Positions 51,155 to 60,176 of a stretch of 64,000 nucleotides of DNA are shown here, in pieces. Numbering within the stretch: the first letter of the stretch is position 1; each line of letters begins with the position of its first letter. The DNA comes from Microcaldota archaeon (GTDB taxonomy: Archaea > Micrarchaeota > Micrarchaeia > Anstonellales > Anstonellaceae), in NCBI GenBank assembly GCA_021814005.1, contig JAKAJC010000001.1, positions 99,824-163,823 on the forward strand, written 5' to 3'. The position numbers and the translations under genes were made by a program. The notes beneath the pieces were generated by a model that saw only the letters and a list, made by a program, of their open reading frames with translations, searched no databases and had not been told where the DNA came from.

Positions 51155-53651
51155 GCCGCTCGCGAGGGTTGTCCTCCCATTGCTGGTATTCGTCCTTGCC
51201 GTCGCGATCCACTTCTGGCTTTTCGCCTCCGCGCAGGCGCAGACGGCCGGACAGTGGGCGGTGCAGCAGCACTATGACCCGGTCGCGGGCTATATTGCAA
51301 CACAGGAGATACTGCTGGGCATCTCCTACGCGCTCATGGCCGCTTTCACCTCTTATGTGGCGCTTCTCTTCTTCGCGCACCGGGCAAAACTGTCCCAGCT
51401 GGGAGCATCCGCCGGCTTCACCGCCGCCCTATATGCGTTCGGCTGTTTCCTCATCGGCTGCTGCGGCTCGCCGATGCTGGCAATATATATCGGCTTCTTG
51501 GGGCCCAGTTTTGTCGGAGTATCAAAGCAGATCGTCTTGGGCGTAACCATGATTTCCGTCGCCTATGGCTACATGAGCATGGCGAAATTCAGGAAGCCGG
51601 CCAAAGATGGCGGCAAGGATGAAAACAAGACGGACTGCGTGGATGATTCGTGCGCCTGCGCTCCCACCGATAAGAAGGCCGCCGCAAGCGCCAGCCCGCC
51701 CGCCGACAAGAAGGAGTCCGCCTGCATAGAGGACGCATGTGCCTGCGCCCCTGCAAGTGAAACGAAGGCAGAAGATGCAGAAAAAAACGCCGGTTTCGCC
51801 GGCATGATAGCGTTCGCTTTCGTTGGCGTGGTCGCTATCCTAATTCTCGCAGAACTGCTGGTGGAGCGCGCGGGCCTGCTGGAAAAGCCGCTGGAGCTGC
51901 TTCCTTGGCCGCTTGTCGTTGCCGCGACGCTGGCGGGCGGATATCCGATTTTCAAGAATGCGTTGATGGGGCTGAAATCGGGCAAGATAAACGCCGACCT
52001 GCTCATGAGCATCGGAATTGCAGCCGCCATGGCCATCGGCGAGTTCAGCGCCTCCACCCTCATCGTGTTCTTCATGGGCATCGCGCACTTCCTGGAACGC
52101 TTCACTTTCGAGCGCTCAAGGAAGGCCATTAGGGACATCGTGGCATTCGCCCCCAAAAGCGCGCGGGTGGAGCGAAATGGCCGGGAGGCTCTCGTTCCGA
52201 TAGAGGAGATACGGGTCGGGGACACCCTGACCGTCAAGCCCGGCGAGCGCATCGGCGCGGATGGCACCGTCGTATCCGGCTCAAGCAGCGTGGACGAATC
52301 GCCCATCACCGGCGAATCCATGCCGAAAGAGAAGCGGGCCGGAGACGGCGTTTTCGCCGGGACTTTGAACCAGCACGGGCAGCTGGAAATCAGGGTGAAA
52401 CGGGCCGGCGCGGACACCATGCTGGGCAAGATAATCCACCTGGTCGAGGAGGCGGAGGCCTCACGCGCCCCGGTCCAGAAATTCGCGGATAAATTCAGCT
52501 CATACTATTTACCCGTCGTGTCCCTCTCCGCGCTGGCCACATACCTGATAACAGGCAGCATCACGCACGCCATCGCGGTGGTGGTGGTCGCATGCCCCTG
52601 TGCGATAGCGCTGGCAACCCCCATGTCGGTCGTCGCGGCAGTAGGCAACGCGGCCAAGAATGGGATCGTGGTCAAGGGAGGCGTCCATCTGGAGAACCTC
52701 TCCAAGGTGGACACGCTGGTGGTGGACAAGACCGGCACGCTCACCCACGGAAGGCCGGAAGTTACGGACATCTACGCCGCAGGAGGAGAAAGCGAGGGTA
52801 AAATCGTGGCCATCGCAGCGGCGCTTGAAATCCATTCCGAGCACCCGTTGGCGCGGGCGGTGCTGGAAAGGGCGGAAAAAGACAAGGTGAAATTTGACAA
52901 AGCAGGAAAGTTCCATTACAAAGTCGGCATGGGCGTTTCGGGGACAATAGATGGGAAGGCGGCTGCGGCGGGAAATGAAAAGCTCATGTCTGCCAATGAC
53001 ATTGACGTGTCCGTGCTCATCAAGAAGAAGGAGCAGTTTGAGAGCGAGGGAAAAACCGTCCTGCTGGTCGCCAGCGGGTCCAAAGCCATCGGGCTGATTG
53101 CGGTATCGGACACCCTCCGAAATGACGTGGCCGGGGCGTTGGGAGAGCTTCGGGCTCTTGGAATAGGCAGGATAGTGATGCTCACAGGAGACAACGTGCG
53201 GGTGGCGGCGGCTGTGGCGAAAGGCGTCGGCATAAGCGAATTCCGCGCCAACCAGCTTCCGCACGACAAGGTGGAGTGCGTGAAGGCGCTCCAGAAAGAG
53301 GGGAAGCGCGTGCTCATGATAGGGGACGGGGTGAACGACGCCCCGGCCCTCGCGCAGGCGGACGTGGGAATCGCCATGGGCTCGGGGACTGACGTGTCCA
53401 TAGAAACGTCGGACATCGCGCTGATGAGGGACGAGTGGGCGCAGGTGCCGGCCGCCGTGCGCATAAGCCGGAGGGCGTTCTCGACTATAAAGCAGAACAT
53501 CGCCTTTGGCGTGATTTTCAACGTTCTGGGCATTGCGCTCGCGTCCGTGGGCATACTCACGCCCATGTTCGCGGCTGCAGCGCAGTCGCTTCCGGACTTG
53601 GCGGTGTTCGTCAATTCGTCGAGGCTATTGTTTCTCAAGAACGGAAGATAA
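51144..53651 (+). CDS. P1B-type heavy-metal ATPase with extra membrane domain and Cys-rich linker
   Basis: I start at ATG 51144 (MRTEPLARV), inside the preceding gene; 835 residues. Residues 1-150: four membrane helices with FLIGCCGSPMLAIYIGFLG, not part of ordinary P1B ATPases. Linker: two copies of a Cx4CxC motif (CVDDSCACAP, CIEDACACAP). Then the ATPase: TGESMPKE, ACPCAIALATP (CPC ion site), DKTGTLTHG, HP motif SEHPLA, GDGVNDAPAL. Exports a soft metal ion, perhaps Cd, Pb, Zn or Cu; the CmtR-like regulator favours Cd/Pb. Confidence 0.93.
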   Translation: MRTEPLARVVLPLLVFVLAVAIHFWLFASAQAQTAGQWAVQQHYDPVAGYIATQEILLGISYALMAAFTSYVALLFFAHRAKLSQLGASAGFTAALYAFGCFLIGCCGSPMLAIYIGFLGPSFVGVSKQIVLGVTMISVAYGYMSMAKFRKPAKDGGKDENKTDCVDDSCACAPTDKKAAASASPPADKKESACIEDACACAPASETKAEDAEKNAGFAGMIAFAFVGVVAILILAELLVERAGLLEKPLELLPWPLVVAATLAGGYPIFKNALMGLKSGKINADLLMSIGIAAAMAIGEFSASTLIVFFMGIAHFLERFTFERSRKAIRDIVAFAPKSARVERNGREALVPIEEIRVGDTLTVKPGERIGADGTVVSGSSSVDESPITGESMPKEKRAGDGVFAGTLNQHGQLEIRVKRAGADTMLGKIIHLVEEAEASRAPVQKFADKFSSYYLPVVSLSALATYLITGSITHAIAVVVVACPCAIALATPMSVVAAVGNAAKNGIVVKGGVHLENLSKVDTLVVDKTGTLTHGRPEVTDIYAAGGESEGKIVAIAAALEIHSEHPLARAVLERAEKDKVKFDKAGKFHYKVGMGVSGTIDGKAAAAGNEKLMSANDIDVSVLIKKKEQFESEGKTVLLVASGSKAIGLIAVSDTLRNDVAGALGELRALGIGRIVMLTGDNVRVAAAVAKGVGISEFRANQLPHDKVECVKALQKEGKRVLMIGDGVNDAPALAQADVGIAMGSGTDVSIETSDIALMRDEWAQVPAAVRISRRAFSTIKQNIAFGVIFNVLGIALASVGILTPMFAAAAQSLPDLAVFVNSSRLLFLKNGR

Positions 53652-53658
53652 GCACGCC

Positions 53659-54408
53659 CTACTTCCGCGCCTCAATCTTGAGGCTTTCAAGCGGGATTCC
53701 GCCATACTGACGCCCGCCGATGTCCTTGTCTTCGCCTAGAATACTGACCTTGAAGCCCGCGTCTTCGAGTTTCTTGAGATAGACATCTCGCAATAGGGCG
53801 CCGCCCACGCAGCCGGAAATCAATTCGTCATCCTTCCTCTGCACAGCAGTCAATTCTTTCAACAAGACGATATCGGAGACATACATTCTCCCACCCTCTT
53901 TGAGCACCCGGAAAGCCTCGGAGAACACCTTGTCCTTGTCGGGAGCGAGGTTGATGACGCAGTTGCTGATCACCACGTCCACGGACGCATCTGCCAGCGG
54001 AAGCTCCTCGATGTCTCCCAGCTTGAACTCCACGTTCGAATAGCCGTGTTTCGCGGCGTTCGCCCGCGCCTTCTTCACCATGGCCGGCGTCATGTCCACG
54101 CCGATGACCTTGCCGCTCTTGCCGACTCTTCGGGCGGAAAGGAAAGCGTCGAAACCGGCTCCGCTCCCCAAATCCAATACCACATCGCCTTCTTTCATCT
54201 GCGAAAGGGCGGTCGGGTTGCCGCACCCAAGACCCAGATTCGCCTCCGGCACGTTGTTTATCTCCGCTTCCGAATATCCGATGCTTTTGGAAACTGCCGC
54301 TGCATTCGTACCGAGCGGGGAGCAGCAGGACGGGCCGCAGCCGCATCCCTCATTGCTGGCAATCTCGGAATACCTTTTCTTGACGATCTCTTTGGTTTTG
54401 CCCCCCAT
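53659..54408 (-). CDS. arsM: Arsenite methyltransferase
   Basis: 249 residues from ATG 54408 (MGGKTKEIV), with GAGGGGG upstream; the in-frame GTG 54420 is less likely. The N-terminal [12 protein letters not shown], AdoMet motif [16 protein letters not shown], the [14 protein letters not shown] segment and the late Cys in [10 protein letters not shown] are those of ArsM, which binds As(III) with several Cys and methylates it. Last gene of the ars operon; convergent with the P1B ATPase, with 7 nt between stops. Confidence 0.95.
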   Translation of the reverse strand: MGGKTKEIVKKRYSEIASNEGCGCGPSCCSPLGTNAAAVSKSIGYSEAEINNVPEANLGLGCGNPTALSQMKEGDVVLDLGSGAGFDAFLSARRVGKSGKVIGVDMTPAMVKKARANAAKHGYSNVEFKLGDIEELPLADASVDVVISNCVINLAPDKDKVFSEAFRVLKEGGRMYVSDIVLLKELTAVQRKDDELISGCVGGALLRDVYLKKLEDAGFKVSILGEDKDIGGRQYGGIPLESLKIEARK

Positions 54409-54416
54409 GGTCCCCC

Positions 54417-56384
54417 TCACTTGAACCTAATCAACAGTGCGGAGTTCAGCATCACCGAGAAGCATCCGGCCTCCTGGAATATCACCGCGAGCGCAGGCAC
54501 GAAAATGCCGACCGCCGAGAGCCCGAAACCCAGCACGTTGTAGGCCATTGAGAACATGATGTTGCCCTTTATCGTGCGCAAAGTCTGCCGGCTGAGCCGT
54601 ATGGTCTCGGCCACCTTCCCGATGTCGTTGGTCTTGAGCACGATATCCGCCGCCCCTATGGATACATCGGTGCCGGAGCCCATGGCGATGGAGACATTCG
54701 CGGCCGAGAGCGCGGGGGCGTCGTTGATGCCGTCCCCCACCATCGCCACTTTGTACTCTTTCTTCAGCTCCTCCACGATGCGCACCTTGTCCTGCGGAAG
54801 CAACTCCGAGCGAACGTCCTCGATGCCGAGCTGTTTGCCGACCGATTCCGAGACGGTGTGGTGATCCCCCGAGAGGAGCACGATTTTCTTAATCCCGAGC
54901 TTGCGCAAATTCTCCACGCCTACGCGCGAGTTCTCCTTCAGCACATCCGCCACCGCGATCACTCCGGCGACCTTGCCGTCTACAGACACGATCAGGAGCG
55001 TCTTTCCCTCCTGCCCGCGCTTGACGATCTCAGCCTGCGCTTTTGCGGATATCTTCACCTTGTTATCAGAAAGCAGCCTGCTGTTCCCGACCAGCACTTC
55101 CTTCCCCTTCACCTTGGCAAAAATGCCCTTGCCGGGGAAAACCTTGAAGGAGGACGGCTCACAAAGTGTTATCTTGTGCTTCTTTACCTCATTCAGGATG
55201 CTTGTTGAAAGCGGGTGTTCGGATAGCTTCTCAGCACTTGCCGCATAGAAGAGCAGCTTTTCCGCCCCTATCCCGTCGAACGTGGAAACATCTGTCACGG
55301 AAGGCTTGCCGAACGTGAGCGTGCCGGTTTTGTCGAAGACCACGCAGTCCACCTCAGAAGCCGCTTCCAGATGCGCGCCGCCCTTGATCATAATCCCTTT
55401 GCGTGCGCCATTGCCGATTCCCGCAATGACCGCCGCAGGTGTCGCCATAGATAGGGCGCAGGGGCAGGCCACGAGCAGCACGGCGGCTGTTTTGACGGGG
55501 TCGCCGGTCAGCAGATACACCAGCGTGGCGAAAACGAGGACGGCGGGAATGAATACGCTTGCTATCCTGTCGGCGTATTTCTGCACTTGGGGCTTGTTCA
55601 GCTGCGCATCCTGCACCATCTTCACCACGCGCGCCAGCGTGGTGTCCTCTCCTACCTTGGTCGCCTTCATCTCGAAAGCGCCAAGCTCGCAGATAGTGCC
55701 GCTCATCACCGATTCGCCAATGCTTTTTTCGAGGGGGATGCCCTCACCGGTAATCACGGATTCGTTGATGGAGCCGCTGCCTTTGGTTATGGTGCCGTCA
55801 ACAGGTATGCCTTCGCCGCTCTTGACGACCAATATGTCGCCGGGCTTCACGGTTTCGACCGCGACCTCTTCCTCGACAAATCCATGCTTGACTCGGGCTT
55901 TTTTGGGTGCGAGAGCCATCAGTTCATCCACCGCGCTCTTCATCTTCACCAGCGTGAATATCTCAAGTGTCTCGATGCCGAGCATGAGAACGATGATCGA
56001 GCCTGCCGGGAAGAACCGGCTTGAGAAGAGGCGGTTGAGGTCCGCGCCCAGCCACGATGCGTCCACCGAATGGGCGGCCGGGACGGCCAATGCGGCGATG
56101 ATGGCGATTCCGATGAGGACGTCGGTTGTGAGTTGCTTCTTCAACAGGGCGTCAAGCGCCCGGCCATATATCTGCGCCGAGCCAATGAAGATGGCAAGTA
56201 ATGCGGTGTCCACCCCGAATAATGAATCAAGGACATGGAACCAGCGCAAGGTGAAGAGGAGCAGGACTGTGCCGTAGATGGCATATTGCCGGTATTTGCG
56301 CATCCTCTGCTCCTCGCCCAGCTTGTCCGTTTTGACAGACGGTACACTGCACGATTCTCCGGGGCCGCATGTACTGCAACCCAT
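54417..56384 (-). CDS. P1B-type ATPase within the ars operon
   Basis: 655 residues. Short Cys-rich N terminus ([10 protein letters not shown]) but no HMA domain. Motifs: [34 protein letters not shown] motif [17 protein letters not shown]. Six to eight membrane helices. It abuts the ArsD-like gene (TGAATG). In an arsenic operon a P1B ATPase is uncommon; it may export As/Sb-thiol species or simply an accompanying metal. The family is certain, the ion is not. Confidence 0.93.
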   Translation of the reverse strand: MGCSTCGPGESCSVPSVKTDKLGEEQRMRKYRQYAIYGTVLLLFTLRWFHVLDSLFGVDTALLAIFIGSAQIYGRALDALLKKQLTTDVLIGIAIIAALAVPAAHSVDASWLGADLNRLFSSRFFPAGSIIVLMLGIETLEIFTLVKMKSAVDELMALAPKKARVKHGFVEEEVAVETVKPGDILVVKSGEGIPVDGTITKGSGSINESVITGEGIPLEKSIGESVMSGTICELGAFEMKATKVGEDTTLARVVKMVQDAQLNKPQVQKYADRIASVFIPAVLVFATLVYLLTGDPVKTAAVLLVACPCALSMATPAAVIAGIGNGARKGIMIKGGAHLEAASEVDCVVFDKTGTLTFGKPSVTDVSTFDGIGAEKLLFYAASAEKLSEHPLSTSILNEVKKHKITLCEPSSFKVFPGKGIFAKVKGKEVLVGNSRLLSDNKVKISAKAQAEIVKRGQEGKTLLIVSVDGKVAGVIAVADVLKENSRVGVENLRKLGIKKIVLLSGDHHTVSESVGKQLGIEDVRSELLPQDKVRIVEELKKEYKVAMVGDGINDAPALSAANVSIAMGSGTDVSIGAADIVLKTNDIGKVAETIRLSRQTLRTIKGNIMFSMAYNVLGFGLSAVGIFVPALAVIFQEAGCFSVMLNSALLIRFK

Positions 56385-56705
56385 TCAAGCCACCTTGAGG
56401 CGTTTTGCCACTTCTTTCTCCAGTTCGGCATAGGGCGGGATAGTGCCGGGCGCCAGCACCGTTTCTTGCACCGAGATGAACGGGAGCAGGATTTTCCCAG
56501 CCGAGCCTGCCGTTTCTCGGAGGTATGGGAATTGCTTGAGATTGAACCCTTGATAGGCCTCGAATTCCAGGCGCTCTTCCCCGAATTTATTCACCAGCTT
56601 TTTGGCGGCAAGCTCAAGAGCTGCCACGTCCTTGTTGGGGCCGCAGCCGCATCCTTCGCCGCATGTTTGGGAGAAGAACAGGCGCACAATCACTTTTTCA
56701 CTCAT
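56385..56705 (-). CDS. ArsD-like thioredoxin-fold metallochaperone
   Basis: I start at ATG 56705 (MSEKVIVRL), preceded by GGTGA; 106 residues. The N-terminal strand is followed by FFSQTCGEGCGCGPNKD, a cluster with CxxxCxC spacing, then a helix with VNKFGEERLEFEAY. Like ArsD it could carry As(III) to the pump, here perhaps to the ATPase encoded next. Cys pattern and place in the operon support a metal task; the ArsD name is approximate. Confidence 0.7.
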   Translation of the reverse strand: MSEKVIVRLFFSQTCGEGCGCGPNKDVAALELAAKKLVNKFGEERLEFEAYQGFNLKQFPYLRETAGSAGKILLPFISVQETVLAPGTIPPYAELEKEVAKRLKVA

Positions 56706-56710
56706 TAAAA

Positions 56711-57808
56711 TCACCTTGAAGCGTTATCTTTCGCATCTGTGGAAGCTGGACTCGACCGAAACAGTCTCCCCCGCAGCCATAGCGAGACATCCACCAGCCC
56801 AATCAAAACCGGCACCTCGACCAGCGGCCCGATCACGGCCACGAACGCCTGCCCCGAGCCGATGCCGAACACAGCTATCGCCACGGCAATAGCAAGCTCA
56901 AAATTGTTGCTAGCAGCCGTCAGGGCCAGGGTGGCCGTGCGTGGGTAGTCCTCGCCCGTCTTATATGCCATGAAGAAGCTGACGAGGAACATGATGACGA
57001 AATAGAGGAGGAGCGGAATCGCAATCATCGCCACGTCAAGGGGAATTTGCAGAATCAGGCTGCCCTTGAGGCTGAACATCACGATGATGGTGAAGAGCAG
57101 GGCGATGAGCGTTATGGGTGAGATGGCAGGCATGAATTTTTGGTGGTACCATTCCTCGCCCTTTTTGCGGATAAGGTATTGATGCGTCAGCAAACCTGCG
57201 AAGAAGGGGATTCCCAAGTAGATGAGCACGCTCTCGGCGATTTGCCAGATGCTGATATCCACAACCGTGGAGGCAAGCCCGAACATCGGCGGTAGTATGG
57301 TGAGAAAGAGCCACGCATATGCACTGTAAAATATAATCTGAAAGATGCTGTTCATGGCCACGAGGCCGGCGGCATAATCTGTGTGGCCTTTTGCAAGCTC
57401 GTTCCACACCAGCACCATGGCGATGCAGCGGGCAATCCCGATCATGATGAGGCCATACATGTATTCGGGCCGCTCGCGCAGGAAGACGATGGCAAGGATG
57501 AACATGAGGATGGGGCCGAATATCCAGTTTTGGAGAAGCGACAGGGCAACTGTTTTGGGGTGGTTCTTGAACACGTCGGCCAGCTTCTCGTAGCGCACCT
57601 TGGCCAGCGGCGGATACATCATGACGATGAGGCCGACTGCGATGGGGATGGACGTGGTGCCGATTTGGAGGCTGCTCACAAGCTGCCCGAACTGGGGGAG
57701 GAAAACGCCAAGTGCCAATCCTATTCCCATTGCGAGGAATATCCAGAGCGTGAGGTAGCGGTCAAGGAAGGATAATTTGTCAGAGGTCTTTTCGCCTGCC
57801 ATGCTCAT
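56711..57808 (-). CDS. acr3: Arsenite efflux permease ACR3
   Basis: 365 residues, ten membrane helices. The ACR3/BASS hallmarks are present: [52 protein letters not shown] with the conserved Cys of the transport site, and [23 protein letters not shown]. Exports As(OH)3 using the proton gradient. It overlaps arsC by 4 nt. ATG 57802 is a possible start as well. Confidence 0.97.
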   Translation of the reverse strand: MSMAGEKTSDKLSFLDRYLTLWIFLAMGIGLALGVFLPQFGQLVSSLQIGTTSIPIAVGLIVMMYPPLAKVRYEKLADVFKNHPKTVALSLLQNWIFGPILMFILAIVFLRERPEYMYGLIMIGIARCIAMVLVWNELAKGHTDYAAGLVAMNSIFQIIFYSAYAWLFLTILPPMFGLASTVVDISIWQIAESVLIYLGIPFFAGLLTHQYLIRKKGEEWYHQKFMPAISPITLIALLFTIIVMFSLKGSLILQIPLDVAMIAIPLLLYFVIMFLVSFFMAYKTGEDYPRTATLALTAASNNFELAIAVAIAVFGIGSGQAFVAVIGPLVEVPVLIGLVDVSLWLRGRLFRSSPASTDAKDNASR

Positions 57809-58200
57809 ACACTCTCCGTTTTTTCCATCTCAACCATCAAACCTTTGATTTTGGCCCCAATCATATCCCTGACTTTGCGGTATTCCTCAATCGGTTTTCC
57901 TTTCGGGTCGGGTATCTGCCAGTCAATACGGTGCTTGGCCGCCACGAATGGACAGGCGTCGCCGCAGCCCATGGTGATGACATAATCGAACTTCTGGCCC
58001 CTGTAATATTCGGTGCTGTGCGGAACCTTTCCTGATAGGTCGATGCCGGCCTCTTTCATGACTTCGACCGTTTTGGGATCTATTTGAGCGGCAGGTTCGC
58101 TTCCGGCTGAGAAGGCCTGACCGTTGGCCATCCTGTTGAATAGAGCCTCCGACATCTGGCTACGGCAGGCATTGTGGATACAGACGAACAGCACGCGCAT
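57805..58200 (-). CDS. arsC: Arsenate reductase (low-molecular-weight phosphatase type)
   Basis: 131 residues. Active-site P-loop [14 protein letters not shown] (CxxxxxR), the Asp loop IPDP, and additional Cys (MGCGDACP) for the intramolecular disulphide relay, as in thioredoxin-coupled ArsC. Reduces arsenate to arsenite for export by ACR3. 10 nt after arsR. Confidence 0.96.
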   Translation of the reverse strand: MRVLFVCIHNACRSQMSEALFNRMANGQAFSAGSEPAAQIDPKTVEVMKEAGIDLSGKVPHSTEYYRGQKFDYVITMGCGDACPFVAAKHRIDWQIPDPKGKPIEEYRKVRDMIGAKIKGLMVEMEKTESV

Positions 58201-58210
58201 GGATACACCT

Positions 58211-58498
58211 TTAGCAGCTTGCCTCTTTCCGCTTCGTTTTGGGTATCTTGAGGATATCCATTATCTGGGCCGCTTCGGGGCTCTTGAGCTTGTACCAGAT
58301 ATTCACCCCGACGCGGCGGGATTCGAGTATGCCGGATTGGAGCAGCACCTTGAGGTGTTGCGAAACTGTGGGCTGGGCTTTGCCGCTGGCGGGCACGAGG
58401 GTGCAGGCGCACATTTCACCGCCCAGCAGCGCCTGGACGATTTTGAGGCGGGTTTCGTCGCCGAGGGCTTTGAGGAGGAGGGCTTTTTGCTTGAGCAT
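58211..58498 (-). CDS. arsR: Arsenic repressor ArsR
   Basis: 95 residues from ATG 58498 (MLKQKALLL). Winged helix with LGDETRLKIVQALLGGEMCACTLVPASGKAQPTVSQHLKVLLQSGILESRR; the CxC (MCACTL) sits where As(III) binds in classical ArsR (ELCVCDL), with another Cys at the very C terminus. TATTTATATA lies 20-30 nt upstream, so the transcript is leaderless. First gene of the arsRC-acr3-arsD-like-ATPase-arsM operon. Confidence 0.95.
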   Translation of the reverse strand: MLKQKALLLKALGDETRLKIVQALLGGEMCACTLVPASGKAQPTVSQHLKVLLQSGILESRRVGVNIWYKLKSPEAAQIMDILKIPKTKRKEASC

Positions 58499-58499
58499 A

Positions 58500-58523
58500 A
58501 TATATCGGTATATGCGAATATAT
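58500..58523. promoter_or_regulatory. ars operator
   Basis: An imperfect inverted repeat ATATATCG-7 nt-CGAATATAT between the TATA box and the arsR start. TATATTCGCATATA on the minus strand differs in one base from the palindrome at 45772-45785. Confidence 0.7.
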
Positions 58524-58672
58524 AAATACTTAATGGATACCGCGTTCTTCGTCTCTATTCGCATTCTGATATGCTCAGGCGCAATCGTTTACTCCTAGGT
58601 GTTCTTATCACGACTCAGGCAATCGAATCTTTTCCAAGATGGCAGGCAGAAGAATATCCGAAATATCTGCGT

Positions 58673-58707
58673 TCAAATATCCTGCTCCATCACAGTCTGC
58701 CGCTTGT
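58673..58707. repeat. Right copy of 35-bp direct repeat
   Basis: Identical to 50198-50232; here it is the genuine 3' end of the histone-fold gene. Confidence 0.9.
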
Positions 58708-58843
58708 TCGCAGCCGCCCGCAAGCACGCCTTTTTCAGCAAATTCTCAATTGCCGCGTTCACTGCCGAATAAAGCCCGCTCGATGTCCTCATCTTGTTCT
58801 GCCGCAAATACTGCTTCAAGCTCGCCCGCTTCGCTATCTCCAT
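58673..58843 (-). CDS. Minimal histone-fold protein lacking helix 3
   Basis: 56 residues, MEIAKRASLKQYLRQNKMRT at the start, then SSGLYSAVNAAIENLLKKACLRAAANKR and TVMEQDI at the end. It lines up with archaeal histones: helix 1 region, central long helix, the loop KRQTVMEQDI corresponding to GRKTIKAEDI, and then a stop where helix 3 should begin. GGTGGTGG precedes the ATG and the orc1 stop is 10 nt upstream, so they form an operon. The last 35 bp are the right copy of the cassette repeat. Confidence 0.75.
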   Translation of the reverse strand: MEIAKRASLKQYLRQNKMRTSSGLYSAVNAAIENLLKKACLRAAANKRQTVMEQDI

Positions 58844-58853
58844 GTCCACCACC

Positions 58854-59972
58854 CTATCGCCTGCATAGCAATTGGATTATCTTGCCCTTGAGCAGACCTC
58901 CCTTGGAGGCCGATCTGACCGTGATTAATCCCTTGGCGTCCAGCAGCCCCAGATAGTTGCGTATCTGCCGCTTGCTTATCGTCTTGACGGCCATGAACTC
59001 GTTGTAGAAATCGGATGATGCCACCTCGCCCTTTTTGGCGATGATGCGCAAAGCCAGCTTCTCGTCCCCGGACAATGCCATGCCCTTCATGTTGAAGTCG
59101 GTAAAGCAGTCCTCGGCCAGAGTTCTGGCGTAATCTGTTTTGGAGGAAACTTCCTCCACGTCCTCAGGAGTAATCCTTTTGTGCCCGCGGTTCTGCGCCT
59201 TGCGGGCAGCCTTCCAGAGAATATCGAGAGCCAGTCGGGCGTTGCCGTTGTTGGCCTTGCCGATTTTGGCACAGGCTTCGAGCACGGGAGTGGGACAGGA
59301 GCCGGAAGAGAGGGCTTTCGAGGCACGGTCCTTCAGTATCTCCACGAGCTGCTCCAGGGAATATTCCTTGAATTCGAGGGTGGTGAAGTGAAGGAGCGTC
59401 CTCACCTGGTCGCTTAGGCGCTCCAAAACCTGAGAGTCTATGGAAATGCTCACCACGCCGAAGCGGGTGCGGCCGTTCTCGTTGGCGCGGGCGATAGTAT
59501 AGAAGATATCCTCCTCGCCACGAAGGATGAGGCTGTTCACCTTATCGAGCACAAGAAGGATGGAAAGGCCGTCCCGGTCCAGATGCTCGCGGATGCGGGC
59601 GAATACCTCGTCCGTGGCCAGTCCGCGGCGGGGGATCGGGATTTGGAGGGTTTCGATGATGCGGGAATAAACCCCCATCTTGGTTGGGTATTCCCAGCAA
59701 TTGACATAAACGGGGATGACTTTGGAGGTTTCCTTGCTCAACTGCCCCAGCACATAACGCATGGAGGTTTGCTTACCAGAGCCGGCTGGGCCGTGGATAA
59801 AGAGATATTCGCTTTGGTTATGGCTCAAAAGGGGTCGGAGGGTGTCCGCAATTTCTTTCAGTTCATTTTCTCGCAAAAGAGGGCCAAGCGCATCATGTTC
59901 GGGTTGAATCGCTTTTTCATTTTGGATGATTGCGCTTGCCTCATGATTGTCTGCTTGGAACAGATCCTCCAT
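58854..59972 (-). CDS. Orc1/Cdc6-like replication initiator
   Basis: I start at ATG 59972 (MEDLFQADNHEAS), preceded by GGTG and a TATA-like TTTATATT (60005-60012); 372 residues. AAA+ motifs: Walker A HGPAGSGKQTSMRY, a Walker B-like LLVLDKVNSL in which the second acidic residue is replaced by Lys, sensor VVSISIDSQVLERL, arginine region LALDILWKAAR, and a C-terminal winged helix (YNEFMAVKTISKRQIRNYLGLLDAKGLI). Likely initiator of the element. The Walker B change may reduce hydrolysis. Confidence 0.92.
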   Translation of the reverse strand: MEDLFQADNHEASAIIQNEKAIQPEHDALGPLLRENELKEIADTLRPLLSHNQSEYLFIHGPAGSGKQTSMRYVLGQLSKETSKVIPVYVNCWEYPTKMGVYSRIIETLQIPIPRRGLATDEVFARIREHLDRDGLSILLVLDKVNSLILRGEEDIFYTIARANENGRTRFGVVSISIDSQVLERLSDQVRTLLHFTTLEFKEYSLEQLVEILKDRASKALSSGSCPTPVLEACAKIGKANNGNARLALDILWKAARKAQNRGHKRITPEDVEEVSSKTDYARTLAEDCFTDFNMKGMALSGDEKLALRIIAKKGEVASSDFYNEFMAVKTISKRQIRNYLGLLDAKGLITVRSASKGGLLKGKIIQLLCRR

Positions 59973-60000
59973 TTTACACCAACATAATTTACCCCTTTTT

Positions 60001-60123
60001 ACCAATATAAACCTATCGGTTTTGTGGGGGCTGAAAAGTGCGATTTCCGCGGAAATGAACCCCGTGTAGGTGGAAAAAAGGGGCTTGGGGAGGATATTTG
60101 GAAACCTGCAAAATTTTGCAGGT
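60001..60123. promoter_or_regulatory. orc1 upstream region with both element palindromes
   Basis: TATA box at about 60005-60012 (minus strand), ATTTCCGCGGAAAT at 60043-60056 and ACCTGCAAAATTTTGCAGGT at 60104-60123. The stretch 59975-60015 also holds repeats of the kind TTGGT(G)TAAAA near the orc1 start, which could be initiator sites. Divergent promoter for the small gene at 60177. Confidence 0.6.
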
Positions 60124-60176
60124 ATCTGCATGAAAGATTAAACCCTCCCAAGCGCAGATAATCGCATGGTGATGAG

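Larger units (their letters stand above)
50233..58672. mobile_element. Nested metal-resistance cassette, about 8.4 kb
   Basis: It lies between two identical 35-bp direct repeats derived from the 3' end of the histone gene: the complete gene borders one side, a bare 3' fragment the other. It carries only metal and arsenic genes and no recombinase of its own. The layout is that left by integration into the 3' end of a gene; the mechanism is inferred. Confidence 0.65.

Noticed and set aside
58571-58956. Plus-strand frames over the histone gene
   Set aside because: The minus strand encodes the histone-fold protein with ribosome site and operon spacing; these are shadows.
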